A DNA stretch of 64,000 nucleotides from Pseudomonas silesiensis (GCF_001661075.1 NZ_CP014870.1:124001-188000); one strand, 5' to 3'; positions 43,433-54,083 are shown, counted from the first letter of the stretch. Program-made: numbers and translations. The notes: generated by a model not told the origin, from the sequence alone.

Positions 43433-44410
43433 TCAGTTGGTGATGTATTTGGCGCTGACGTAGGGGGCGTAGTCCGGCAGTACGGCTTCGACCTTGCCTT
43501 GTTCCTTGAGAAATGTGGCGGTGTCGGTGATGGCCTTGGTGGTCGGCGCGCCGAGGCTGATCACCTGATCCGCCGCCAGCGGGTAGACGTTGCCTTGCAG
43601 CAGCAATGGAATATCACTGGCCTTGGCGCCAGACAGTTTTACCAGCTTGTCGACGTTGCTTTGGTTGGCGAGCCAGGCTTGCGGGTCTTTGCGGTAATCG
43701 GCGTAGGCATCGAGGGTCACTTTGGCGAATGCGGTGACGATTTCCGGGTGCTTCTCGGCGAAGTCCTTGCGCACGATCCAGGCATCGAATGTTGGTGCGC
43801 CGAACTTGGCTAGCTCGCCGGAGGTGATCAGCACTTTGCCATTTTCCTTGGCCACACCGAGCGCGGGGTCCCAGACGTAGGTGGCGTCGATGTCACCACG
43901 TTTCCATGCCGCGATGATTGCCGGCGGTGCGAGATTGAGCACGGTGACTTTCGAGGGATCGATGTTCCAGTGCTTGAGCGCGGCGAGCAGGCTGTAGTGG
44001 CCGGTGGAAACGAATGGCACGGCGATTTTCTTGCCGATCAGGTCCTGCGGGGTCTTGATCCCGGAACCGTCGCGGGCGACCAGGGCTTCGGCGGCGCCGA
44101 TCTGGGTGGCGATGAGGAAGGTTTCCACCGGGACTTTGCGGGTAATTGCTGCCGTCAGGGGGCTCGAGCCGAGGTAGCCGATCTGGACGTCGCCGGAAGC
44201 GATGGCGGCGATAATGTCGGCCCCGTTGTCGAATTTGCGCCAATCGATTTCGGCGTTGGTGGCTTTTTCGTAGGCGCCGTCGGCCTGGGCGACTTTGGCC
44301 GGGTCAACGGTGGTCTGGTAGGCGACGGTGACGTCGGCGGCCTGGGTGAAGAAACTCGCCGCAGCCACGGATGCGGCCGCCAGGAGGCGAAGGGGGAAAT
44401 TCAGTTTCAT
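43433..44410 (-). CDS. tauA: Taurine-binding periplasmic protein TauA
   Basis: A 325-residue precursor with a signal peptide ending FFTQAADVTVAY. The family pattern is clear: VAYQTTVDPAKVAQADGAYE, GDVQIGYLGSSPLTAAITRKVPV and TYVWDPALGVAKENGKVLITSGEL. It captures taurine for TauBC. It is the first gene of the tau operon; an inverted repeat TCGAAAA-N9-TTTTCGA lies 63 bases upstream. Ribosome site AGGAG with spacing 7. Confidence 0.95.
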   Translation of the reverse strand: MKLNFPLRLLAAASVAAASFFTQAADVTVAYQTTVDPAKVAQADGAYEKATNAEIDWRKFDNGADIIAAIASGDVQIGYLGSSPLTAAITRKVPVETFLIATQIGAAEALVARDGSGIKTPQDLIGKKIAVPFVSTGHYSLLAALKHWNIDPSKVTVLNLAPPAIIAAWKRGDIDATYVWDPALGVAKENGKVLITSGELAKFGAPTFDAWIVRKDFAEKHPEIVTAFAKVTLDAYADYRKDPQAWLANQSNVDKLVKLSGAKASDIPLLLQGNVYPLAADQVISLGAPTTKAITDTATFLKEQGKVEAVLPDYAPYVSAKYITN

Positions 44411-44472
44411 CGAGAAGCTCCTTGTCAGGCGACCGAGTGTCGGCGTGAAAGGAGACTAAATGATCTAAGAAC

Positions 44473-44495
44473 TCGAAAATAAATAACTTTTTCGA
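44473..44495. promoter_or_regulatory. Inverted repeat upstream of tauA
   Basis: TCGAAAA (44473-44479) and TTTTCGA (44489-44495), perfect 7-bp arms with a 9-base AT-rich spacer. The size fits a LysR-type activator or a GntR-type TauR site. Which protein binds is not known. Confidence 0.45.
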
Positions 44496-44572
44496 ATGAG
44501 CTTATGAGCGGAAAATTCTAAGGGACACCGTTCCGGCAAGCCCCCTCGCCACAGGGGACCTGCTCTGGCAGG

Positions 44573-46156
44573 TTAGTTGCTAATCGCCAGAATGCTCGCC
44601 TGATACGACCCGACAAACACATCGAAATCGCCGACTTCGTTCTGCTCCAGCTCCACCTGCTGAGCCAGCGACGAACGCGCCCGCTCTTCAAACTTCGCCT
44701 GCTCCTCGGTATTCAACGGCTCGCTGCGGAAGTACTCCGCATGCACCTGGCTCTGACGCAGGGAGAACTGAGCAAAACTTTCCTTGTGCTCAGCCATCGC
44801 CGCCAGCACTTGGGCCGATGGCGTCAGGGACGGGTCCCGGACCTTGGCCAGTTGCGCATCCAATGCCTTGCTGTGAGCCTCGCCACCGTGGCTCTGATCC
44901 AGCAGCGCGGCCAGCGGCGCAATGTTCTCCAGCAGTTCGCTGGCCCACTCTTTCATGTCCACTGGCTGGCCATCGCGTTGCAGTTGCAGGCCCGGACGGC
45001 GACCTTCCTTGACCACGCTGAGGAAGTTCGAGGTCGCGTTACCGCATGAGGTATTGGTCAGCAGCGGGCTGTCGTTCAGCGCGCAGTACAGCAGGAATGC
45101 GTCGAGGAACCGCGACTCCGGCAGGTCGATGCCCATCGGCAGGAACGGGTTGATGTCCAGGCAGCGCACCTCGACGTACTGAATTCCACGGGCCACCAGC
45201 GCCTGGATCGGCCGTTCGCCGGTGTAGGTCACGCGTTTCGGGCGGATGTTGGAGTAGTACTCGTTTTCGATCTGCAGGATGTTGGTGTTGAGCTGGACCC
45301 ACTCACCATCCTTGTGCGTGCCGATCTCGACATAGGGGGCATAGGGCGTGGCCACCGCTTTGCGCAGGCTGTCGGTGTAGCTGGCCAGATCGTTGTAGCA
45401 GGGCGTCAGACCGGCCTGGGCGTTGCTCTGGTAGCCCAGGTCGCTCATGCGCAAGCTGGTGGCGTACGGCAGATACAGGGTCTCCGGGTCCAGTTGTTCC
45501 AGCTGGTGCGAACGGCCGCGCAGGAAGCCGGCGTCCAGCGCTGGCGACGCGCCGAACAAGTACATCAACAACCAGCTATAGCGACGGAAGTTACGAATCA
45601 GCGCGATATAGGCCGACGACTGATAGTCGCGGTCGGTGCCGACAAAGCCTTCGGACGCCTTGAGCAGCGGCCAGAGCTTCTCCGGCAGGGAAAAGTTGTA
45701 ATGGATCCCGGCGATGCACTGCATGGTCTTGCCGTAGCGCAGGGCCAGGCCCTTGCGGTAGACGTACTTGAGCTGACCGATGTTGGAGGTGCCGTAATAG
45801 GCGATCGGGATATCTTCCTCGGCCGGCAACGGGCACGGCATCGATGGACTCCACAGGTACTCGTTGCCGAGCTTGCTGTAGGCAAAACGGTGAATGCTGT
45901 CCAGACTCGCCAGGGTGTCTGCCGGGTCGGGCAGGGCCGGGGTGATGAACTCCAGCAGCGACTCGGAATAGTCGGTGGTGATTTGTTCGTTGGTCAGCGC
46001 GGAACCCAATTCTTCCGGGTGCGGCGTTTGCGCCAGGCGACCTTCGCCGGTCACGCGCAGGCATTCACGTTCGATGCCGTGAAGGCACTGCTCGAGCAGA
46101 GAGAGGTTAGCGCGCTCGCCGAGCAGAGCCAGGCGGCGGTTGAGAAGTTCGCTCAA
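44573..46156 (-). CDS. gshA: Glutamate-cysteine ligase GshA
   Basis: A 527-residue enzyme of the proteobacterial type I family; it makes gamma-glutamylcysteine, the first step of glutathione synthesis. The start chosen is the TTG at 46156, which gives [22 protein letters not shown] and has AAGGA 6 bases before it; a GTG five codons upstream overlaps that site. Characteristic segments are [54 protein letters not shown] and [15 protein letters not shown]. As in P. aeruginosa it is followed by the thioesterase and tex. It consumes the cysteine made by the sulfur genes in this window. Confidence 0.95.
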   Translation of the reverse strand: MSELLNRRLALLGERANLSLLEQCLHGIERECLRVTGEGRLAQTPHPEELGSALTNEQITTDYSESLLEFITPALPDPADTLASLDSIHRFAYSKLGNEYLWSPSMPCPLPAEEDIPIAYYGTSNIGQLKYVYRKGLALRYGKTMQCIAGIHYNFSLPEKLWPLLKASEGFVGTDRDYQSSAYIALIRNFRRYSWLLMYLFGASPALDAGFLRGRSHQLEQLDPETLYLPYATSLRMSDLGYQSNAQAGLTPCYNDLASYTDSLRKAVATPYAPYVEIGTHKDGEWVQLNTNILQIENEYYSNIRPKRVTYTGERPIQALVARGIQYVEVRCLDINPFLPMGIDLPESRFLDAFLLYCALNDSPLLTNTSCGNATSNFLSVVKEGRRPGLQLQRDGQPVDMKEWASELLENIAPLAALLDQSHGGEAHSKALDAQLAKVRDPSLTPSAQVLAAMAEHKESFAQFSLRQSQVHAEYFRSEPLNTEEQAKFEERARSSLAQQVELEQNEVGDFDVFVGSYQASILAISN

Positions 46157-46267
46157 GTTGGATTCCTTCACGCGTCAGTCGCCCCAATATGGGGGTGGGC
46201 AAGACGGTCTACAAGGGTGAAGTTGAAACTGGCGTTTTCGCCTGGTTTTGGATCGCACAAACCTTCC

Positions 46268-46371
46268 CCTGTAGGAGCGAGCTTGCTCGCGAAGAGCCTG
46301 AGGGCGGCGCGTTCATTCAGAAAGCACGCGTCATCGTTAACGCCCATCGCGAGCAAGCTCGCTCCTACAGG
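46268..46371. repeat. Inverted REP pair upstream of gshA
   Basis: CTGTAGGAGCGAGCTTGCTC and its inverse, in the gap between gshA and the thioesterase gene. Confidence 0.9.
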
Positions 46372-46411
46372 ATTCGTAGCGCTGAAATTAACTCAAATCG
46401 ATGAGATCTAG

Positions 46412-46795
46412 CTACAGGACAGCGAACGTGCCCTGCGCTTTTGCGACAAGTTTTTCGCCCTGCATCACGTCAGCTTCGACCACCAACGTGCGGCGGCCCG
46501 GGTGAATGACCCGCGCCGTGCACATCACTTCACCGTCAGAAACGGCGCGAATGTAGTTGATCTTGCATTCGATGGTCACGCTCTGCTGGTCAAAGCCGTG
46601 GCAGCTGGAACAGGCCAGCCCCATGGCAATGTCCGCCAGACTGAACAAGGCCCCGCCGTGCAGCTTGCCACCGCGATTGCGCAGCTGTGGCTCAAGCGCC
46701 AGGGCGACTTGCGCCACCCCGTTTTCCAGGCTGTGCAAGCGACAGCCCAGCAGCTTGAAAAACGCGCTTTCAGTCAGTCCGGCAGGAATCTCCAT
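46412..46795 (-). CDS. PaaI-family hotdog thioesterase
   Basis: A 127-residue hotdog-fold protein. GGKLHGGALFSLADIAMGLAC carries the HGG motif and the aspartate of the PaaI/YdiI group. It hydrolyses acyl-CoA thioesters; the natural substrate is unknown. The start follows the tex stop immediately (one-base overlap), so it is probably co-transcribed with tex. The same order is found in P. aeruginosa. Confidence 0.9.
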   Translation of the reverse strand: MEIPAGLTESAFFKLLGCRLHSLENGVAQVALALEPQLRNRGGKLHGGALFSLADIAMGLACSSCHGFDQQSVTIECKINYIRAVSDGEVMCTARVIHPGRRTLVVEADVMQGEKLVAKAQGTFAVL

Positions 46796-49119
46796 CAGCG
46801 TTTCTTCAACTGCTTGGCGTTGGCGAACAGCGAAGCCATGGCGTTGTTGGCCGGAGCCGCTGCCGTGGTTTCCTTTCGCGGTGCGTTGTTCTGGGACTGG
46901 CGCGGAGCCGAACCAGGACGCGCGCCACGGGCACCGTCGATTTTCTCGCCCGGGGTGTCGCTCATGCGCATCGACAGGCCCACGCGTTTACGCGGGATGT
47001 CGACTTCCATGACCTTCACTTTCACCACGTCACCGGCTTTCACCGCTTCGCGGGGATCCTTGATGAACTTCTCCGAAAGCGCAGAGATATGCACCAAACC
47101 GTCCTGATGCACGCCGATGTCGACGAACGCGCCGAAGTTGGTCACGTTGGTCACCACGCCTTCGAGGATCATGCCCGGTTGCAGGTCCTTGAGGTCTTCG
47201 ACGCCTTCCTGGAACTCGGCGGTCTTGAACTCGGGACGCGGGTCGCGGCCGGGTTTTTCCAGCTCCTGCAGGATGTCGGTAACCGTCGGCAGGCCGAAGG
47301 TTTCGTCGGTGTACTTCTTCGGGTCAAGACGCTTGAGGAATGTGGCGTCGCCGATCAGCGAACGGATGTCGCGGTCGGTCTCGGCGGCGATGCGCTGAAC
47401 CAGCGGATAGGCTTCGGGGTGAACCGCAGACGAATCCAGCGGGTTGTCGCCGTTCATCACGCGCAGGAAGCCGGCGGCCTGTTCGAAGGTTTTTTCGCCC
47501 AGGCGCGCGACTTTCTTCAGCGCCGCACGGGTCTTGAAGGCGCCGTGCTCGTCGCGGTGGCTGACGATGTTCTGCGCCAACGTCGCGTTGAGGCCGGAGA
47601 TACGGGCCAACAGCGCCACGGAAGCGGTGTTGACGTCGACGCCCACGGCGTTCACGCAATCTTCGACCACAGCGTCCAGGCCGCGCGCCAGTTTCAGCTG
47701 CGACACGTCGTGCTGGTACTGGCCGACGCCGATGGACTTCGGATCGATTTTCACCAGCTCGGCCAGCGGATCCTGCAGACGGCGGGCGATCGACACCGCG
47801 CCACGGATCGACACGTCGAGGTCCGGGAATTCCTTGGAGGCCAGTTCCGACGCCGAGTAAACCGATGCACCGGCCTCGGACACCATGACCTTGGTCATTT
47901 TCATGGCTGGGTATTTTTTGATCAGTTCAGCGGCCAGCTTGTCGGTTTCACGGCTGGCGGTGCCGTTGCCGATGGCGATCAAGTCCACTGCATGCTTGGC
48001 GCACAGGGCCGCGAGGACCGCGAGGGTCTGGTCCCATTTGTTGTGCGGCACGTGCGGGTACACCGTGGCGTGATCCAGCAGCTTGCCAGTGGCATCGACC
48101 ACGGCGACCTTGCAACCGGTGCGCAGGCCCGGGTCGAGGCCCAGGGTGGCGCGCGGGCCGGCCGGGGCCGACAGCAGCAAGTCGTGCAGGTTGTGGGCGA
48201 ACACATTGATCGCTTCGGTTTCCGCGCCGTCGCGCAGTTCACCCAGCAGGTCGGTTTCCAGGTGAGTGTAGAGCTTGACCTTCCAGGTCCAGCGCACCAC
48301 TTCGCCCAGCCATTTGTCGGCGGCGCGGTTCTGGTTCTGGATGCCGAACTGCTGGCCGATCATGCCTTCGCACGGGTGCATGGTGCCCGGCAGCTCGTCG
48401 CCGACTTTCAGCGCGGAGCTGAGGATGCCTTCGTTGCGACCACGGAAAATCGCCAGCGCACGGTGCGATGGCATGCTTTTGAGCGGTTCGTCGTGTTCGA
48501 AGTAGTCGCGGAACTTGGCGCCTGCCTCTTCCTTGCCGGCGATGACGCGGGCACTGAGGGTGGCTTCCTGCTTGAGGTAGCTGCGCAGCTTGTCCAGCAG
48601 GCCGGCGTCTTCGGCGAAGCGCTCCATCAGGATGTATTTGGCGCCTTCGAGGGCGGCCTTCACGTCCGCCACGCCTTTTTCGGCGTCGATGAAACGTGCT
48701 GCTTCGGTTTCAGGGCTCAGGGTCGGGTCGTTGAACAGGCCGTCGGCCAGCTCGCCGAGGCCGGCTTCCAGGGCGATCTGGCCCTTGGTGCGGCGCTTCT
48801 GCTTGTACGGCAGGTACAAGTCTTCAAGGCGGGTCTTGGTGTCGGCGAGCTTGATGTCGCGCTCAAGCTGCGGGGTCAGCTTGCCTTGCTCCTGGATGCT
48901 GGCGAGGATGCTGATGCGCCGTTCGTCGAGTTCTCGCAGGTAGCGCAGACGCTCTTCCAGATGACGCAGCTGGATATCATCGAGGCTGCCGGTCACTTCT
49001 TTCCGGTAACGGGCGATGAAGGGCACCGTGGAGCCTTCATCGAGTAGCGCGACGGCCGCTTCGACCTGTTGTGGGCGGACACCGAGTTCCTCGGCGATGC
49101 GGCTGTTGATGCTGTCCAT
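46795..49119 (-). CDS. tex: Tex-family RNA-binding transcription accessory protein
   Basis: A 774-residue protein; the ATG at 49119 follows AGGTGG. The domain order is typical: an N-terminal helical region ([34 protein letters not shown]), a YqgF RNase H-like domain ([17 protein letters not shown]), helix-hairpin-helix units ([23 protein letters not shown]) and a C-terminal S1 RNA-binding domain ([21 protein letters not shown]). The end is a basic, alanine-rich tail. Tex binds nucleic acid and influences transcription. Confidence 0.95.
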   Translation of the reverse strand: MDSINSRIAEELGVRPQQVEAAVALLDEGSTVPFIARYRKEVTGSLDDIQLRHLEERLRYLRELDERRISILASIQEQGKLTPQLERDIKLADTKTRLEDLYLPYKQKRRTKGQIALEAGLGELADGLFNDPTLSPETEAARFIDAEKGVADVKAALEGAKYILMERFAEDAGLLDKLRSYLKQEATLSARVIAGKEEAGAKFRDYFEHDEPLKSMPSHRALAIFRGRNEGILSSALKVGDELPGTMHPCEGMIGQQFGIQNQNRAADKWLGEVVRWTWKVKLYTHLETDLLGELRDGAETEAINVFAHNLHDLLLSAPAGPRATLGLDPGLRTGCKVAVVDATGKLLDHATVYPHVPHNKWDQTLAVLAALCAKHAVDLIAIGNGTASRETDKLAAELIKKYPAMKMTKVMVSEAGASVYSASELASKEFPDLDVSIRGAVSIARRLQDPLAELVKIDPKSIGVGQYQHDVSQLKLARGLDAVVEDCVNAVGVDVNTASVALLARISGLNATLAQNIVSHRDEHGAFKTRAALKKVARLGEKTFEQAAGFLRVMNGDNPLDSSAVHPEAYPLVQRIAAETDRDIRSLIGDATFLKRLDPKKYTDETFGLPTVTDILQELEKPGRDPRPEFKTAEFQEGVEDLKDLQPGMILEGVVTNVTNFGAFVDIGVHQDGLVHISALSEKFIKDPREAVKAGDVVKVKVMEVDIPRKRVGLSMRMSDTPGEKIDGARGARPGSAPRQSQNNAPRKETTAAAPANNAMASLFANAKQLKKR

Positions 49120-49480
49120 AAAACCACCTGACAAATTGTGAAAGCAGGCTCGCGGGCACAGGGTAAAAGGCTCGGCGAGTCTGGTTGAGCGGCCTGGCCT
49201 GCGCCGCTACCTGGATCAACAGGCTTCCCGTTGACCCGTGAAATCGAACAAATACTGCCGGCGCCATGAAAATAAAAAAGCGGCCGCTGCAGTCATGATC
49301 AGACGTTGCCTGACACAAAAGGCCGCGCATTATAACCAGCGTTCGGTCATTCGGGGGCATCAGAGGCTGCAGGCACAATGCCTGTATTCCTGGCGGTGAA
49401 GGAAAAATCTGCTAACAATGCACACGGTGCGTATAACGACAGCTACGCCATAATGCGCGCCGAGATCAAAGGAGCATCCA
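49120..49480. other. Intergenic region between tex and ompR
   Basis: These 361 bases hold divergent promoters for tex and ompR. GCGGCCGCTGC and AAAAAGGCCGCGC-like stretches could form weak hairpins. No gene is seen. Confidence 0.4.
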
Positions 49481-50221
49481 ATGAGCAGCACTGCAAACAT
49501 TGCTGAAGGCGAAAAAATTCTTATCGTTGACGACGATCCGGGGCTCAGCAGCCTGCTGGAACGCTTTTTCGTCAGCAAGGGCTACCGCGCCCGCGCCGTT
49601 CCGAACACCGAACAAATGGACCGCCTGCTGGCACGTGAAGTGTTCAACCTGGTCGTCCTCGACCTGATGCTGCCCGGCGAAGACGGCTTGACCGCCTGCC
49701 GCCGCCTGCGCGGCGCGAACAATCAGATTCCGATCATCATGCTCACCGCCAAGGGCGATGAGCTGAGCCGCATCAAGGGCCTCGAGCTGGGTGCCGACGA
49801 TTACCTGGCCAAGCCGTTCAACCCGGACGAGCTGATGGCGCGGGTCAAAGCGGTCCTGCGCCGTCAGGCAGCGCCGGTGCCGGGCGCACCGGGCAGCGAA
49901 GACGAAAGCGTGACCTTTGGTGACTACGAGCTGTCCCTGGCGACCCGCGAACTCAAGCGCGGCGACGAAGTGCACATGCTCACCACCGGTGAGTTCGCCG
50001 TGCTCAAGGCGCTGGTGATGAACGCTCGTCAGCCGCTGACCCGCGATAAACTGATGAACCTGGCCCGTGGTCGCGAGTGGGATGCGCTGGAGCGCTCCAT
50101 CGACGTGCAGATTTCCCGCCTGCGCCGGATGATCGAGCCTGATCCATCCAAGCCACGCTACATCCAGACGGTTTGGGGCGTGGGTTACGTATTCGTTCCG
50201 GATGGCGCTGCCACCAAGTGA
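49481..50221 (+). CDS. ompR: Two-component response regulator OmpR (AmgR)
   Basis: A 246-residue regulator. The receiver domain has acidic residues D18-D19, phospho-acceptor D61 (LVVLDLMLPGEDG) and lysine in YLAKPF. The C-terminal winged helix reads LTRDKLMNLARGREWDALERSIDVQISRLRRMIE. In P. aeruginosa the orthologue AmgR, in the same neighbourhood, controls envelope-stress and aminoglycoside tolerance genes. The start follows AAAGGAGCATCC. The envZ gene follows 101 bases later after a REP pair. Confidence 0.94.
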   Translation: MSSTANIAEGEKILIVDDDPGLSSLLERFFVSKGYRARAVPNTEQMDRLLAREVFNLVVLDLMLPGEDGLTACRRLRGANNQIPIIMLTAKGDELSRIKGLELGADDYLAKPFNPDELMARVKAVLRRQAAPVPGAPGSEDESVTFGDYELSLATRELKRGDEVHMLTTGEFAVLKALVMNARQPLTRDKLMNLARGREWDALERSIDVQISRLRRMIEPDPSKPRYIQTVWGVGYVFVPDGAATK

Positions 50222-50230
50222 TCGGCAATT

Positions 50231-50306
50231 TGTAGGAGCGGGTCTTGCGGCCGATTTGTCCGCAGACTCGCGAACCGCAATATGCGAGCATCGCTCGCTC
50301 CTGCAA
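50231..50306. repeat. Inverted REP pair between ompR and envZ
   Basis: TGTAGGAGCGGGTCTTGCGG and the inverse arm GCGAGCATCGCTCGCTCCTG, imperfect. It may uncouple the levels of the regulator and kinase. Confidence 0.75.
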
Positions 50307-50322
50307 GCTTTAACGGTTATTC

Positions 50323-51636
50323 ATGAAAACCCCGGTCTGGTTCCCCCAAAGCTTCTTCTCCCGCACCCTTTGGCTGGTGCTGATCGTCGTCCTGTTTTCC
50401 AAGGCGCTGACCCTGGTTTATCTGTTGATGAACGAAGACGTGCTGGTGGACCGCCAGTACAGCCACGGCGTCGCCCTGACGCTTCGCGCCTATTGGGCGG
50501 CGGATGAAGAGAATCGCGAGAAAATTGCCGATGCCGTGCCGCTGATTCGTGTAGTGGGTGCCGGTGTGCCGGAAGGCGAACACCACTGGCCCTACAGCGA
50601 GATCTACCAACGGCAGATGCAGACCGAATTGGGTCCCGACACCGAAGTCAGACTGCGCATGCATTCGCCGCCGGCGCTATGGGTCCGGGCGCCAAGCCTG
50701 GGTGACGGCTGGCTGAAAGTGCCACTGTATCCGCACCCTCTGCGCGGTCAGAAAATCTGGAACGTGCTCGGCTGGTTCCTGGCCATCGGCTTGCTGTCGA
50801 CCGCTTCAGCGTGGATCTTTGTGAGTCAGCTCAATCAACCGTTGAAGCGCCTGGTCTTTGCCGCAAGGCAACTCGGCCAGGGCCGCAGCGTGCGCTTGCC
50901 GATCAGCGACACGCCCAGTGAAATGACCGAGGTGTACCGTGCCTTCAACCAGATGGCGGAAGACGTCGAACAGGCCGGCCGCGAACGCGAGCTGATGCTG
51001 GCCGGGGTGTCCCACGACCTGCGCACGCCGCTGACCCGTTTGCGGCTGTCCCTGGAGTTGATGGGCGACCACAGCGACCTGACGGACGACATGGTTCGCG
51101 ACATTGAAGACATGGACGCGATTCTCGATCAGTTCCTGGCCTTCATCCGCGATGGCCGTGACGAGTCGGTGGAAGAGGTGGACTTGACTGACCTGGTGCG
51201 CGAAGTTGCCGCGCCGTACAACCAGAATGAAGAAAAAGTCCAGCTGCGCCTGGAGCCGATCCAACCCTTCCCCTTGCGTCGGGTGTCGATGAAGCGGCTG
51301 CTGAACAACCTGATCGGCAACGCGCTGCATCACGCGGGCAACGGGGTCGAAGTGGCGGCTTATGTGTCCGGGGACGTCAGCGCACCCTATGTGGTGCTGA
51401 GTGTCATGGACCGTGGTGCGGGGATTGACCCGTCGGAGCTGGAAGCGATCTTCAACCCGTTCACTCGCGGCGATCGTGCCCGGGGCGGGAAGGGGACCGG
51501 GTTGGGATTGGCGATCGTGAAGCGGATCGCTTCCATGCATGGCGGCAATGTCGAGCTGCGCAACCGGTCCGGGGGTGGGTTGGAAGCGCGGGTGCGGTTG
51601 CCGTTGGGGTTGATGTTGCCTAGAGATGCTGTTTAA
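50323..51636 (+). CDS. envZ: Sensor histidine kinase EnvZ (AmgS)
   Basis: A 437-residue kinase. A first membrane helix (LWLVLIVVLFSKALTLVYLL), a short periplasmic sensor region of about 120 residues and a second helix (GWFLAIGLLSTASAWIFV) are followed by a HAMP segment, the phospho-accepting H231 (AGVSHDLRTPLTRLRL) and an ATP-binding domain (NNLIGNALHHAG, GTGLGLAIVKRIASMHGG). It phosphorylates OmpR. The orthologue AmgS responds to membrane damage by misfolded proteins. A weak ribosome site precedes the ATG. Confidence 0.94.
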   Translation: MKTPVWFPQSFFSRTLWLVLIVVLFSKALTLVYLLMNEDVLVDRQYSHGVALTLRAYWAADEENREKIADAVPLIRVVGAGVPEGEHHWPYSEIYQRQMQTELGPDTEVRLRMHSPPALWVRAPSLGDGWLKVPLYPHPLRGQKIWNVLGWFLAIGLLSTASAWIFVSQLNQPLKRLVFAARQLGQGRSVRLPISDTPSEMTEVYRAFNQMAEDVEQAGRERELMLAGVSHDLRTPLTRLRLSLELMGDHSDLTDDMVRDIEDMDAILDQFLAFIRDGRDESVEEVDLTDLVREVAAPYNQNEEKVQLRLEPIQPFPLRRVSMKRLLNNLIGNALHHAGNGVEVAAYVSGDVSAPYVVLSVMDRGAGIDPSELEAIFNPFTRGDRARGGKGTGLGLAIVKRIASMHGGNVELRNRSGGGLEARVRLPLGLMLPRDAV

Positions 51637-51680
51637 AAGGTTTAGAACTTCGTTGCGGCGAGCGGCCTCTTCGTCGGAAC

Positions 51681-51763
51681 GCCGCCTGGGGCAAGCCCGC
51701 TCCCACATGAATTGCGTCCGCCGCAGATCAACTGTGGGAGCGGGCTTGCCCGCGAAGGCGGCT
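51681..51763. repeat. Inverted REP pair between envZ and rimK
   Basis: GGGGCAAGCCCGCTCCCAC and GTGGGAGCGGGCTTGCCCGC between convergent envZ and rimK; likely a shared transcription end. Confidence 0.85.
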
Positions 51764-51788
51764 TCCCTGCCACCCTAAAGATTGAGGG

Positions 51789-52694
51789 TTAACCCTTACC
51801 TTTGGTCCGAGTCATATTCGGCCCACCATTCTTCTCCAGATGCTCAATGATGATCCCCGCCACATTCTTGCTGGTGGTGGTTTCAATCCCCTCCAGCCCC
51901 GGCGACGAGTTCACTTCCATCACCAGCGGACCATGGTTGGAACGCAGGATATCCACACCGGCCACAGCCAACCCCATCACCTTGGCCGCGCGTAATGCCG
52001 TCATGCGCTCTTCCGGCGTGATCTTGATCAGGCTGGCGCTGCCGCCCCGGTGCAGGTTGGAGCGAAACTCCCCGGGCTTGGCCTGGCGCTTCATCGCCGC
52101 AATCACCTTGTCGCCGACGACGAAGCAGCGAATGTCCGCACCGCCGGCTTCCTTGATGTATTCCTGAACCATGATGTTCTGCTTGAGGCCCATGAACGCC
52201 TCGATCACCGACTCCGCCGCAGTCGCGGTTTCACACAGCACCACGCCGATGCCCTGGGTGCCTTCCAGCACCTTGATCACCAGTGGCGCGCCATTGACCA
52301 TCGCGATCAAATCGGGAATGTCGTCCGGGGAGTGGGCAAAACCGGTAACCGGCAAGCCGATTCCGCGGCGCGACAGCAATTGCAGCGAACGCAGTTTGTC
52401 CCGCGAGCGGGCGATGGCCACCGATTCGTTGAGCGGAAATACGCCCATCATTTCGAACTGGCGCAACACCGCGCAGCCATAAAACGTCACCGACGCACCG
52501 ATCCGCGGAATCACCGCGTCGAAACCTTCCAGCGGCCTGCCGCGGTAGTGGATCTGCGGCTTGTGGCTGGCAATGTTCATGTAGGCGCGCAGGGTGTCGA
52601 TCACCACCATTTCATGGCCACGCTCGGTCCCGGCTTCAACCAGACGACGAGTGGAATACAGACGCGGGTTCCGCGACAGCACAGCGATCTTCAT
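51789..52694 (-). CDS. rimK: Ribosomal protein S6 glutamate ligase RimK
   Basis: A 301-residue ATP-grasp ligase. It begins [24 protein letters not shown]-grasp landmarks are [19 protein letters not shown] and [28 protein letters not shown]. RimK adds glutamate residues to the C-terminus of ribosomal protein S6, and in P. fluorescens this shifts the proteome during rhizosphere colonisation. Its start overlaps the stop of rimB by four bases. The complete rimA-rimB-rimK operon is present. Confidence 0.95.
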   Translation of the reverse strand: MKIAVLSRNPRLYSTRRLVEAGTERGHEMVVIDTLRAYMNIASHKPQIHYRGRPLEGFDAVIPRIGASVTFYGCAVLRQFEMMGVFPLNESVAIARSRDKLRSLQLLSRRGIGLPVTGFAHSPDDIPDLIAMVNGAPLVIKVLEGTQGIGVVLCETATAAESVIEAFMGLKQNIMVQEYIKEAGGADIRCFVVGDKVIAAMKRQAKPGEFRSNLHRGGSASLIKITPEERMTALRAAKVMGLAVAGVDILRSNHGPLVMEVNSSPGLEGIETTTSKNVAGIIIEHLEKNGGPNMTRTKGKG

Positions 52695-53170
52695 GCAACA
52701 CCTGTGGAGGAGGTAGATACCGGGAACACCGGCTTGTCTTGAACGTATTTAATGCCCGGATTGACCACCAACTGGCCATCGATCAGGGCTTTGGAGCCGA
52801 GTAACAGGCGATACCGCATGGATTTGCGGCAGGCGAGCGTGAACTCTACCCGCCAGACCCGATCACCGAGGGCCAGGGTCGTGCTGACCACATATCGCAT
52901 CTGCGCGTGGCCATTGGAGCTCTTGATGGTTTTGCGCGTCACCAGCGGTGCTTCGCAGCGCCGGTGACGCAGTTGCACCACCGTGCCCAGGTGCGCAGTA
53001 AAGCGCACCCACTGTTCGCCCTCGCGCTCGAATGGCTCGATGTCGGTGGCATGTAGGCTGGAGGTGCTGGCACCGGTGTCGATTTTTGCCCGCAGGCCTG
53101 CGACTCCCAAATCCGGGAGCGCCACCCACTCGCGCAGACCAACAACGGTCAAATGGTCAAATGTCTTCAA
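52691..53170 (-). CDS. rimB: Retropepsin-like protease RimB
   Basis: A 159-residue protein of the putative ATP-dependent zinc protease family. It has [20 protein letters not shown], which carries the D-T-G-A motif of retropepsin-like aspartic proteases, and [19 protein letters not shown]. In P. fluorescens RimB is reported to counter RimK by trimming the glutamate tails of S6. It is 17 bases downstream of rimA and overlaps rimK. Confidence 0.9.
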   Translation of the reverse strand: MKTFDHLTVVGLREWVALPDLGVAGLRAKIDTGASTSSLHATDIEPFEREGEQWVRFTAHLGTVVQLRHRRCEAPLVTRKTIKSSNGHAQMRYVVSTTLALGDRVWRVEFTLACRKSMRYRLLLGSKALIDGQLVVNPGIKYVQDKPVFPVSTSSTGVA

Positions 53171-53187
53171 TAGGAAAAAACCGGCGA

Positions 53188-53967
53188 TTAACGCGTCCAG
53201 GCGCCAGGTGAAACCTGGGCCAACGCTTTGAATGCGGGCCTGGCGAACCAGTAACCCTGCATCAGAAATATTCCACAGTCCGCCAGGAAATCCCGTTCTC
53301 CAGCGCTTTCAATGCCTTCGGCAATGACTGTAACGTCCAACTCCGCACAGATTGTGACAATCCCTCTCACGATAGCCTGACGAACACGATCGCGGTCGAC
53401 ATCGCGGATCAGTGCCATGTCGAGTTTGATCAGGTCCGGTTGGAAATCAGCCAGCAGATTGAGCCCCGAGTAACCGGCACCGAAATCGTCGATGGCGGTC
53501 TTGAAGCCGAATTCGCGGTATTCACGCAGAATATTAGTCAAATGGCGATAGTTATCTACGTGCTCGCTTTCCAGGGTTTCGAAAATCAGCCGCTCGATGG
53601 GGAAATTGTGTTTTTTTGCCGCCTCCAGGGTGCTGCGAATACACAGCTCCGGACGGTAAACGGCGTTAGGCATGAAGTTGATCGACAAGTGTGTCTGCAT
53701 ATTTAGATTTGCCGCGCCTTCATTGGCGCGGGTCCGGCAGAGCTGGTCGAAGCGGTAACGGTTGTCGTCGGTGACCCGGTCGAGCACCGACAACGCCCCC
53801 TCTCCTGCAACACCCCGTACCAAGGCTTCATGGGCGAAAATCGACCGGTCGCGCAGATCGACGATCGGCTGATAGGCGAACGCAAAGTCGAAACCCAGTG
53901 CCTCGCTTTGTTGGCAGCCCTGGCAACCGACCTTGGGCGAGGTCAATGAAGACGGAAATATAGTCAC
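53188..53967 (-). CDS. rimA: EAL-domain cyclic-di-GMP phosphodiesterase RimA
   Basis: A 259-residue single-EAL-domain protein. The GTG at 53967 is chosen for its GGAG site; a TTG 12 codons earlier is possible. The catalytic EAL motif is present (FAHEALVRG), as are TAIDDFGAGYSGLNLL, KLDMALIRDVDRD and VIAEGIES. The N-terminus carries a cysteine pair (VGCQGCQQSE). RimA hydrolyses cyclic di-GMP and modulates RimK in P. fluorescens, tying translation to cyclic-di-GMP level. It is the first gene of rimABK. Confidence 0.9.
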   Translation of the reverse strand: MTIFPSSLTSPKVGCQGCQQSEALGFDFAFAYQPIVDLRDRSIFAHEALVRGVAGEGALSVLDRVTDDNRYRFDQLCRTRANEGAANLNMQTHLSINFMPNAVYRPELCIRSTLEAAKKHNFPIERLIFETLESEHVDNYRHLTNILREYREFGFKTAIDDFGAGYSGLNLLADFQPDLIKLDMALIRDVDRDRVRQAIVRGIVTICAELDVTVIAEGIESAGERDFLADCGIFLMQGYWFARPAFKALAQVSPGAWTR

Positions 53968-54083
53968 TCGATCGCTCCATGCCGGTGATCCGGCCTTGAT
54001 CACATTCTATCTGGCGGGCCGGGTTCTTGCGCCCGACAGAAACGGTAGTACAGTTCCGACTATGGGCTGAGAGAGGAATTCAA

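Noticed and set aside
47089..49047. Long open frame on the plus strand opposite tex
   Set aside because: A shadow of tex, with no ribosome site and no recognisable domain.
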